From: an uncultured Lachnospiraceae bacterium
GTDB taxonomy: Bacteria; Bacillota; Clostridia; Lachnospirales; Lachnospiraceae
Length of the DNA stretch: 64,000 nt
Assembly: GCA_902801515.1 (NCBI GenBank)
Contig: CADCII010000011.1
Location: 21,319 to 85,318, forward strand
Direction of reading: 5' to 3'
Shown: positions 56,216 through 62,927 of the stretch, piece by piece
How the letters are laid out: the number at the start of each line of letters is the position of its first letter
Numbering within the stretch: the stretch's first letter is position 1
The notes under the pieces: model-generated
What the model was told of the DNA's origin: nothing
What the model saw: the letters and a program-made list of their open reading frames with translations, nothing else
The model's database searches: none
Translations under genes and position numbers: made by a program

Positions 56216-56317
56216 TATTCAGCTGCAATATGTTTCCTGTCTGTGTTCCAATCATCAGGGATTCCGTTTATACTGAAGATGATGCTTGCTGAAAATAAAT
56301 CCACGGGGGGAAGCACT

Positions 56318-57607
56318 ATGGACACGTCTCTTTATCAGGTTTATCTCAGTATCCTGAAGGCAGAGTTGGTGCCTGCCATGGGATGCACGGAACCGATCGC
56401 GATCGCCTACGCGGCTGCTCTTGCCGCGCAGACACTTGGCGCCACTCCTGAAGAGGTGGAGGTCTTCTCCAGTCCCAATATCATCAAGAATGTAAAAAGT
56501 GTGGTAGTTCCGCACACGGGAGGACTGCAGGGCATACAGGCAGCGGCGGCCGCGGGGATCATATCCGGCAAAGCGGACCTGAAGCTGGAAGTGCTGTCGG
56601 GGATCACCCCGGAGCAGATAGAGAGGATCAGGGAGTATCTCGAAAAAACTCCCATCTCATCGCAAAAATCTGACCAGAACTTTATCTTCGATATCCAGGT
56701 CCGTGTCCGCGCAGGGCAGCACACCGCTTTCTGTGAGATCGCAGGTTCCCATACCAATGTGATCCGCCTGGAAAAAGACGGTGAGGTTCTCGTACAGCTT
56801 GATTTCTGTGAGGATGATGAAAATGAATCGGGCGGTGATGACGCCCCTGATTATTCTCTTCTGAATATCCGGTCCATCGTTGAATTCGCAGACCATGTAA
56901 AGCTTGAAGACGTGAAGGAGACTCTGGACAGACAGATACAGTACAATACCGCGATCTCTGAAGTCGGACTGAGGGAGCACTGGGGTGCCCAGATCGGGCG
57001 TGTGCTGATGCGCTCCTACGGAGGCTCTGTGCAGAACCGTGCCAAAGCAGCAGCCGCGGCAGCTTCAGACGCCAGGATGAGCGGCTGTGAACTTCCGGTC
57101 GTCATCAATTCCGGCAGCGGCAATCAGGGTATCACCTGCTCTCTTCCGGTCATTGTCTACGCCCGGGAGATCGGTGTCAGCGAAGAACTGCTGCTGCGCG
57201 CCCTCGTAGTATCCAATCTTGTGACCATCCATCTCAAGACCGGGATAGGGCGTCTCTCTGCGTACTGCGGCGCAACTTCCGCAGGCTGCGGCGCCGGTGC
57301 TGGGATTACCTACCTGTACGGCGGCAAGTCTGAAGAGATCTCTCATACTGTCGTTAACGCGATCGCCATTGATTCCGGGATGATCTGTGACGGGGCAAAA
57401 GCCAGCTGCGCTGCCAAGATTGCGTCCGCTGTCGAGGCCGGACTGCTCGGATGGCAGATGCAGACCCAGGGATCTGAATTCTTCGGAGGAGACGGAATCG
57501 TCACCAAGGGAGTCGAGAATACGATCAAGAATGTCGGAAGAGTCGCCCGCATAGGAATGGCAGGTACTGACCGGGAGATCATCGATATCATGATCCGGAA
57601 CTGCTGA
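56318..57607 (+). CDS. cyuA: L-cysteine desulfidase / L-serine dehydratase-like protein (UPF0597, CyuA family)
   Basis: The 429 residues match the CyuA/YhaM family, distant relatives of the iron-sulfur L-serine dehydratase alpha subunit. Conserved cysteines lie in PAMGCTEPIAIAYA, NSGSGNQGITCSLPV, CGATSAGCGAGAG and SGMICDGAKASCAAK; these hold a 4Fe-4S cluster in the family. The reaction assigned to CyuA is cysteine to pyruvate, ammonia and sulfide. The ATG at 56318 has GGGGGG (56305-56310) 7 nt upstream; an in-frame ATG at 56243 has none. It ends at a strong bidirectional terminator. Together with the serine acetyltransferase, the window encodes both ends of cysteine turnover, though not as one operon. 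Confidence 0.9.
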   Translation: MDTSLYQVYLSILKAELVPAMGCTEPIAIAYAAALAAQTLGATPEEVEVFSSPNIIKNVKSVVVPHTGGLQGIQAAAAAGIISGKADLKLEVLSGITPEQIERIREYLEKTPISSQKSDQNFIFDIQVRVRAGQHTAFCEIAGSHTNVIRLEKDGEVLVQLDFCEDDENESGGDDAPDYSLLNIRSIVEFADHVKLEDVKETLDRQIQYNTAISEVGLREHWGAQIGRVLMRSYGGSVQNRAKAAAAAASDARMSGCELPVVINSGSGNQGITCSLPVIVYAREIGVSEELLLRALVVSNLVTIHLKTGIGRLSAYCGATSAGCGAGAGITYLYGGKSEEISHTVVNAIAIDSGMICDGAKASCAAKIASAVEAGLLGWQMQTQGSEFFGGDGIVTKGVENTIKNVGRVARIGMAGTDREIIDIMIRNC

Positions 57608-57612
57608 AATGT

Positions 57613-57645
57613 AAAAAGCAGAGGTCACACAGCCTCTGCTTTTTT
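57613..57645. terminator. Bidirectional terminator between the cyuA-like gene and the GDPD gene
   Basis: AAAAAGCAGAGG (57613-57624) and CCTCTGCTTTTTT (57633-57645) form a 12-bp stem with A- and T-runs on each side, suitable for both convergent genes. Confidence 0.92.
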
Positions 57646-57667
57646 ATGTATATTCTTCTTTCCCGGA

Positions 57668-58711
57668 TTACTCTGAAATCTCCTGATCACTCTCGTTTTT
57701 ATAATTTTTCCGTTTTTTCAAATTCTCTCCAGGGTTGAACCTCTCAAAGATACTCAGTCCGCCCTCCCTGTCAACGTCTTTCAGCTGACGGTGATTCTTG
57801 ATCGTCCAGCTCACCTGCTTGACTCCCAGGCGATGGCGAAGACGCATGATGAGGTTCTTCCTGTCTCTGAACTTACTTGCGATGAAGTCCGGCCTGGACA
57901 GTATATCGGGAGCTCCGCACCACATACCGAAGGTCATGATGTAGCCCCATTTGCGGACCGCGTCGCGGCTTCTGCAGAAGTTCTCTGTGAGCTGTCCGCG
58001 GATCACGTCCGGACGTTTTTTCCTGAACCAGTAGACTACTCTGGGATCGAAACTCTCGATACAGTAATTCAGTGCAGGATAACGGTCGACCGTCTCCATG
58101 ACCGCTGCGCAGAGTTCTTTCACATTCTTCTCTGCCTTCAGTTCAATGATCAGGGGAAGGTGCAGATAGTTCTGCTTCGCGCTCTCTGCTGTATTCCCGT
58201 TGTTATCCTCAGCTGTTCCCGTATCAGAATCTGTCACGGCATCTGTTCCTGTTCTCGTATCGATCCGGTCAGTCTGTGCTTTTGCGGAAGTGTACAGATC
58301 CAGTACCTGGGAGAATTCCGGGATTCGGGCATCTGTATCCAGCAGACGCAGCTGACTGATCTCATCCCATGTGAGATTCTCGATCTCTTCATTTACTCCG
58401 CATACACGGATCAGGTTAGTGTCATGATATACGGCAAGCCTGCCGTCCTTTGTCAGGTGCACATCCAGCTCTGCTCCGAATCCATGCTTCACCGCAATCC
58501 GGAAAGCAGCCATGGAATTCTCCGGGATGATCTTCTTTCCCTCTTCTTTCCACTGCTCGATATCCGCTTTCCAGAGCGGCGTCTCCAGCGGGATCAGCAC
58601 CTTCACGGATGCTGAGAGCGGCTGGTGGAACAGGCCCCTGTGCGCATACCTGAAGCCTGTCAGATTATCCCATGTATTATTCTTTTTCTTTCGAGGTTTA
58701 CTCATTTTCAC
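57668..58711 (-). CDS. Glycerophosphodiester phosphodiesterase family protein
   Basis: Hydrolyses glycerophosphodiesters to glycerol-3-phosphate and an alcohol, or acts on related wall/lipid head groups. Catalytic residues are in RYAHRGLF (about 21-28), PENSMAAFRIAVKHG, and ELDVHLTKDGRLAVYHD, with a later LIIELKAEKN strand and GYIMTFGMW. At 347 residues it is longer than usual owing to a Thr/Asp/Asn-rich insertion (from TDRIDTRTGTD to about NGNTAES) between barrel strands. No signal peptide or membrane helix is seen, so it is probably cytoplasmic. It begins only 4 nt after the P-type ATPase gene, so the two are cotranscribed despite no obvious metabolic link. Confidence 0.9.
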   Translation of the reverse strand: MKMSKPRKKKNNTWDNLTGFRYAHRGLFHQPLSASVKVLIPLETPLWKADIEQWKEEGKKIIPENSMAAFRIAVKHGFGAELDVHLTKDGRLAVYHDTNLIRVCGVNEEIENLTWDEISQLRLLDTDARIPEFSQVLDLYTSAKAQTDRIDTRTGTDAVTDSDTGTAEDNNGNTAESAKQNYLHLPLIIELKAEKNVKELCAAVMETVDRYPALNYCIESFDPRVVYWFRKKRPDVIRGQLTENFCRSRDAVRKWGYIMTFGMWCGAPDILSRPDFIASKFRDRKNLIMRLRHRLGVKQVSWTIKNHRQLKDVDREGGLSIFERFNPGENLKKRKNYKNESDQEISE

Positions 58712-58715
58712 CGAA

Positions 58716-60611
58716 TCATCCGTTTCTTCTAAGAAGTCTCATTGCATTGAGGATGCACAGGACAAGTACCCCGACGTCTCCGAAGATCGCCATCCACATA
58801 TTGGCGATCCCGAACACGCTCAGAACCAGGATTATGATCTTCACCGCTATGGCGAAGATGATGTTCGCATGAATGATCCCGATTGTTTTGCGCGCGATCT
58901 TCACGGTCTGCGCGATCTTCGTGATGTCATCATCCATCAGGACGATGTCCGCAGCTTCTATTGCCGCGTCCGAGCCAAGCGATCCCATGGCGATTCCTAC
59001 GTCAGAGCGCATCAGGACAGGGGCGTCATTGATCCCGTCTCCTACAAATGCCAGTTTACCGCTTCCGCTCTCAGATTGCATCAACTTTTCGATCTGATCT
59101 ACCTTATCACCGGGAAGAAGCTGCGCATGCACCTCATCGATCCCGATCTGCGAAGCAACCTCCATCGCAGATTCACGGCGGTCACCAGTCAGCATGACGC
59201 ATTTGCGAACTCCTGCTGCCTTCATGTCACGGACCGCCTGCGTTGCGCCATCTTTGACAGTATCAGAAATGACGATGATTCCTTCATATTTCCCGTCGCA
59301 GGCAATATGTACGACCGTTCCGCCGGTCTGCGGCTCCTGCGCACTGATCCCCCTGCTCTGCATGAGTTTCGCATTGCCGGCAAGGATCTCGTGGCCGTCA
59401 GCAGAAGCCAGAATGCCGTGGCCGGCGATCTCTTCCGCATTTCCGATCCTGGATGCTTCGATCGGACATCCGTAAGCGGTCCTTATGGATTCCGCAATGG
59501 GGTGTGTGGAATAATATTCCGCGCATGCCGCCAGTTCCAGAAGCCTGTCCTGCGCCTCTTTGGAATCATCCCCGGCAGGAGAGATACGGCTGACCCGGAA
59601 TTCACCTCTGGTCAGTGTGCCGGTCTTGTCAAATACAACCGTGTTTACATGCGCAAGCGCTTCCAGGTAGTTGCTTCCCTTCACCAGAACGCCGATGCGG
59701 GATGCCGCACCGATCCCCCCGAAGAATCCAAGCGGCACGGAGATCACCAGCGCGCAGGGACAGGAGACAACCAGGAAGATGCAGGCTCTGCGGATCCAGG
59801 AGATCCAGACCTGTGCCCCGCCGCCCAGAATGATGGGCGGAATCAGCGCCAGAACAACCGCTCCTATCGTAACGATCGGCGTATAGACATGGGCAAATCT
59901 GGTGACAAAATTCTCAACTCTGGTCTTCTTCTCTGTGGCGGTCTCCACCATCTCCAGTATCCTGGCAACCGTGGAGTCCTCATAAGCTTTTGTAGTCCTT
60001 ACCTTCAGCGTCCCCTGACCGTTCACACATCCGGAGATCACCATATCACCGCACGCAGCCCTGCGCGGAACCGGTTCACCGGTCAGTGCGGAGGTATCGA
60101 TCAACGATTCACCTTCCGTGACCTCTCCGTCAAGCGGGATCCTCTCCCCGGGACGAATCACAATGATCTCTCCTGCTTCGACCTCATCCGGGTCCACTTC
60201 CTCGATCTCACCGTCCCGCTCTACGAAAGCTGTCTCGGGAGCGATACTCATCAGGTCAGAGATAGAATCACGACTCTTGCCCGTCGCGTAATTCTGGAAC
60301 AGTTCACCGATCTGATAGAGAAGCATGACCGCGACTGCCTCCGGGTATTCCCGGATACCAAAAGCACCGAAAGTGGCGATCATCATCAAGAAGTTCTCGT
60401 CAAACACATCTCCTCTGGAGATATTGCGAATCGACTTTAGGATAACGTCATATCCCACGATCAGATACGGCACGAGGGCAAACAGAAAACCGATCCACCA
60501 TTTATTTCCGTCAAACGCTCCCATGTGAACCAGAATCTCGAGCACTACGAACAATACTGCCGCTGTAACAATCCTGGCCAGCCATTTTTTCTGTTTCTTG
60601 TTAAGCTTCAT
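58716..60611 (-). CDS. Heavy-metal P1B-type ATPase (Zn/Cd-type, no N-terminal HMA domain)
   Basis: The 631-residue exporter has about eight hydrophobic helices, the metal-site helix SCPCALVIS (CPC, about 282), phosphorylation site DKTGTLTRG (about 327), the HP dipeptide STHPIAES of the nucleotide-binding domain, and GDGINDAPVL (about 524). A CPC motif with IPLDG and CADCA-free N-terminus fits the ZntA/CadA subgroup, though copper cannot be excluded. The usual N-terminal CxxC domain is absent and is supplied by the separate gene 128 bp upstream. The start has GGAG about 10 nt before. The gene follows that small protein in an operon behind an ArsR-like operator. Confidence 0.93.
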   Translation of the reverse strand: MKLNKKQKKWLARIVTAAVLFVVLEILVHMGAFDGNKWWIGFLFALVPYLIVGYDVILKSIRNISRGDVFDENFLMMIATFGAFGIREYPEAVAVMLLYQIGELFQNYATGKSRDSISDLMSIAPETAFVERDGEIEEVDPDEVEAGEIIVIRPGERIPLDGEVTEGESLIDTSALTGEPVPRRAACGDMVISGCVNGQGTLKVRTTKAYEDSTVARILEMVETATEKKTRVENFVTRFAHVYTPIVTIGAVVLALIPPIILGGGAQVWISWIRRACIFLVVSCPCALVISVPLGFFGGIGAASRIGVLVKGSNYLEALAHVNTVVFDKTGTLTRGEFRVSRISPAGDDSKEAQDRLLELAACAEYYSTHPIAESIRTAYGCPIEASRIGNAEEIAGHGILASADGHEILAGNAKLMQSRGISAQEPQTGGTVVHIACDGKYEGIIVISDTVKDGATQAVRDMKAAGVRKCVMLTGDRRESAMEVASQIGIDEVHAQLLPGDKVDQIEKLMQSESGSGKLAFVGDGINDAPVLMRSDVGIAMGSLGSDAAIEAADIVLMDDDITKIAQTVKIARKTIGIIHANIIFAIAVKIIILVLSVFGIANMWMAIFGDVGVLVLCILNAMRLLRRNG

Positions 60612-60693
60612 ACGTTTATTACTCCGATAACCCGCTCCCGATCATTCAGGTCTGCCCTGTGCCTGTTCAAAGCCGGGATGCGGGGAAATGATT

Positions 60694-60722
60694 CAGCCGG
60701 ATACATCTGAGGCATCCGGCTG
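60694..60722 (-). other. Hairpin between the CxxC protein and ATPase genes
   Basis: CAGCCGGAT (60694-60702) and ATCCGGCTG (60714-60722) form a 9-bp stem with an 11-nt loop in the 128-bp gap, followed on the minus strand by AATCATTTCC and no real T-run. It could allow more of the small metal-binding protein to be made than of the pump. Confidence 0.55.
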
Positions 60723-60739
60723 TAAATAATATCTGTCTC

Positions 60740-60961
60740 TTAAAGAGGCGCAACCTCCATATCCGGCTCCATCTTCTTGCAGATCCCAAGTACTGCTTTC
60801 TCAACCTCGTCGATACGGTCTTCATCAGCCTCGAAAGTTAACTTCTGCATCATATAATTGACTTTCGCAGATTTGACTCCGTCAATCTCACTGACAGCCT
60901 CCTCCAGCTTCATGGCACAGTTTGCGCAGTCAATCTCATTCAGCTTATATTTCTTCTTCAT
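60740..60961 (-). CDS. Stand-alone heavy-metal-associated (HMA) domain protein
   Basis: A 73-residue ferredoxin-like metal-binding domain: KLNEIDCANCAMKLEEAVSE with the CxxC pair at Cys12 and Cys15, then VKSAKVNYMMQKLTFEAD. The conserved Met before CxxC in copper chaperones (MxCxxC) is here Ile-Asp, as in the N-terminal domains of Zn/Cd ATPases. It is most simply the detached N-terminal domain of the following pump, or a chaperone for it. GGAGGGA lies 7 nt before the ATG. Its promoter carries a palindrome cluster. Confidence 0.93.
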   Translation of the reverse strand: MKKKYKLNEIDCANCAMKLEEAVSEIDGVKSAKVNYMMQKLTFEADEDRIDEVEKAVLGICKKMEPDMEVAPL

Positions 60962-61017
60962 TACAGTCCCTCCGCCGTATCAGGCACTAATATCTTTCTG
61001 CCAATAATTGCTTATGC

Positions 61018-61052
61018 GTTCATATGAACGATTGTTCATATGTTCTGAGAAC
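61018..61052 (-). promoter_or_regulatory. ArsR/SmtB-like operator cluster
   Basis: GTTCATATGAAC (61018-61029, 12-bp palindrome), CATATGAAC/GTTCATATG (61021-61029 and 61034-61042) and GTTCT/AGAAC (61042-61052) overlap in 35 bp. TGAAC/GTTCA half-sites are typical of SmtB/CzrA/CadC metal sensors. The cluster begins at the -10 box. No arsR-type gene lies in the window, so a regulator would act in trans. Confidence 0.65.
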
Positions 61053-61081
61053 ATAATACTACTGCCGGGCGCAGATTGCAA
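61053..61081 (-). promoter_or_regulatory. Promoter of the HMA-ATPase-GDPD operon
   Basis: On the minus strand TTGCAA (61076-61081) and TATTAT (61053-61058) are exactly 17 nt apart, immediately upstream of the palindrome cluster. Confidence 0.65.
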
Positions 61082-61137
61082 TACCTGTTTTTATTTTTTT
61101 TGCAAGCTTTTTTCCGGCTTTGGAAAATGAAAATTCT

Positions 61138-61509
61138 CTTTTCCCCCTTCGCGGGTCTGTTGGCTTGTTTTTGCCACTTCTGACCCGCCGGTTTTTTATC
61201 ACCACTTTGCCCGCGGGTCTGGCTGCCCTGAATTAGCCGATCTGACCCGCGTCTTGCTTTTCTTTTCCCCCTTCGCGGGTCTGTAGACTTGTTTTTGCCA
61301 CTTCTGACCCGCCGGATTTTTATCACCACTTTGCCCGCGGGTCTGGCTGTCCTGGATTAGCTGATCTGACCCGCGTCTTGATTCTCTTTTCCCTCTTCGT
61401 GGGTCTGTGAGCTTGTTTTTGCCACTTCTGACCCGCCGGATTTTTATCGCCACTTTGCCCGCGGGTCTGGCTGCCCTGAATTAGCCGATCTGACCCGCGT
61501 CAATCTTTT
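61138..61509. repeat. Non-coding tandem array, three 124-bp units with six hairpins
   Basis: Units start at 61138, 61262 and 61386, each with CTTTTCCC at the left. Each has hairpin A (GCGGGTC ... GACCCGC) and hairpin B (CGCGGGTC ... GACCCGCG). In every one GGGTC and GACCC start 29 nt apart, and the 24-nt interior begins TG and ends TCT. The period is not a multiple of 3, so open frames on the minus strand shift at each unit and are not genes. On the plus strand each A hairpin is followed by a run of five or six T. The array fills most of the 526-bp gap between the metal-pump promoter and the aminotransferase gene. Confidence 0.92.
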
Positions 61510-61521
61510 AAAAACAGAAGG

Positions 61522-61561
61522 CGCGGGTCTGAATGGCCGTTTTGGCTTCTTCTGACCCGCG
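61522..61561. repeat. Seventh hairpin of the array; likely aminotransferase terminator
   Basis: CGCGGGTC (61522-61529) and GACCCGCG (61554-61561) keep the 29-nt geometry but the interior differs from both A and B types. On the minus strand it is followed about 8 nt later by TTTTT, so it may end the aminotransferase transcript. Confidence 0.7.
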
Positions 61562-61607
61562 TCCTATAGTTTCGATCTCAATTCAGTTAATGCAGTAAGT
61601 TTTTAAC

Positions 61608-62777
61608 TCACCCCAGGATGCCGCAGTCCCTGATTGCTGCGACTGCCTCTCTCATCTTCTGAGGAGGAAGCACCAGAGCCATTCGAATGTACCCTTCACC
61701 AAGTGAACCAAATGAAGCACCGGGCGTGACGATGACGCCGGAGCGTTCCATCAGTTCCATAGTAAAGGCTGAAGAGTTTTCATAGCCCTTAGGAAGCTTT
61801 GCCCAGACAAACATGGTTCCCTTTGAATCCGGAACATCCCATCCAATCTCACGAAGACCCCCGCAGAGTGTTTTCATGCGCTCTTCATAATCCATGCATT
61901 GCTTTTTGACACTGTCCTGAGGTCCGTTCAGGGCTGCTGCGATCCCGTATTGAAGCGGCAGGAACATGCCATAATCGAACTGGCTTCTCACATTGGAGAA
62001 TGTCTTGACAATGTCACGGTTTCCAAGCACCAGTGAAGTGCGGCAGCCGGTCATATTGTAGGACTTTGACAGTGAATAGAATTCTACACCGACTTCCATC
62101 GCTCCGTCATAAGACAGGAATGACTTCCCTGTGCGGCCTCCGTAGATAATATCCGAATATGCATTGTCGTGAATGACAATGACCTGATGCTTCCTGGCCC
62201 ATGCGATCAGTTCATTGTAAAATGAATCGTCAGCTACTGCGCAGACCGGGTTGAGGGGATAGGAAACCAGGATATACTTTGCCTGATCCGCAGTCTCATC
62301 CGGGATTGAGGAGAAATCAATGAGATAGTTATTCTCACTCTTCAGATCGTAGGTGACTGCCTTCGCGTCACACAATTCAGGGCCGATGGAGAAGATCGGA
62401 TAACCGGGATTCGGAACCAGCACCGTGTCGCCGGGATTGCACAGAGCAAGCGCAATATGAGCCATGCCTTCCTGAGATCCATTGATCGTCATGATCTCAT
62501 CATCAGCAAGTTCCACGCCAAATCTTCTCTGGTAAAAGCCGCGGACTGCTTCCTTCAGGAATGGACGGTCCGTCAGTGCATATTTGTAATTCTCCGGATC
62601 CTGCGCCGCCGCGGATACAGCTTCCATAATATGCGGAGCAGTCTTGAAATCCGGTGTTCCGACAGACAGGTTATAGATTGTCTTTCCAGCCTTTTCCAGT
62701 TCCATCTTCTTCTCATTCAGAACAGCAAAGATGCCTGCCTGAAACTTCTGGGATCTTTCTGAAAATGTAATGTTCAT
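61608..62777 (-). CDS. PLP-dependent aminotransferase class I/II (DapL/AspC-like)
   Basis: The 389 residues show fold-type I residues: SVGTPDFKTAPH (38-49), GSQEGMAHI (100-108), SYPLNPVCAV with substrate Asn176, HDNAYSDIIY with PLP Asp204 and Tyr207, SLSKSYNMTG with Schiff-base Lys238, and a C-terminal GYIRMALVLP. The overall pattern resembles LL-diaminopimelate aminotransferase and related alanine/aspartate enzymes, but the amino-acid substrate is not determinable. A weak GAGG lies about 10 nt before the ATG. It is monocistronic, with its 3' end at the repeat array. Confidence 0.9.
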   Translation of the reverse strand: MNITFSERSQKFQAGIFAVLNEKKMELEKAGKTIYNLSVGTPDFKTAPHIMEAVSAAAQDPENYKYALTDRPFLKEAVRGFYQRRFGVELADDEIMTINGSQEGMAHIALALCNPGDTVLVPNPGYPIFSIGPELCDAKAVTYDLKSENNYLIDFSSIPDETADQAKYILVSYPLNPVCAVADDSFYNELIAWARKHQVIVIHDNAYSDIIYGGRTGKSFLSYDGAMEVGVEFYSLSKSYNMTGCRTSLVLGNRDIVKTFSNVRSQFDYGMFLPLQYGIAAALNGPQDSVKKQCMDYEERMKTLCGGLREIGWDVPDSKGTMFVWAKLPKGYENSSAFTMELMERSGVIVTPGASFGSLGEGYIRMALVLPPQKMREAVAAIRDCGILG

Positions 62778-62849
62778 ATATATAGCCTCGCTGTTTAACG
62801 TAATTTCCTATCAGTTTACTACAGCACCCTGCTGAGCATCAAGCCAAAA

Positions 62850-62880
62850 AGAAGGACCATTCTCGCGAACGGTCCTTCTC
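62850..62880 (-). terminator. Terminator of the heptad-repeat surface protein gene
   Basis: GAAGGACC (62851-62858) and GGTCCTTC (62871-62878) with inner TTC/GAA form the stem, followed on the minus strand by TTTTTGG. Confidence 0.88.
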
Positions 62881-62927
62881 TCAATTATGTCATTTTGTAA
62901 CCTCTGTATCTGCAATCAGATGATCAC

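Noticed and set aside
61036-61453. Open frames of 84-97 residues on the minus strand across the repeat array
   Set aside because: The 124-bp period shifts the frame at every unit, the products are only translated repeats, and no ribosome sites are present.
61138-61561. CRISPR-like array
   Set aside because: Units are three, 124 bp long and nearly identical throughout; there are no spacers of uniform length between short repeats and no cas genes.
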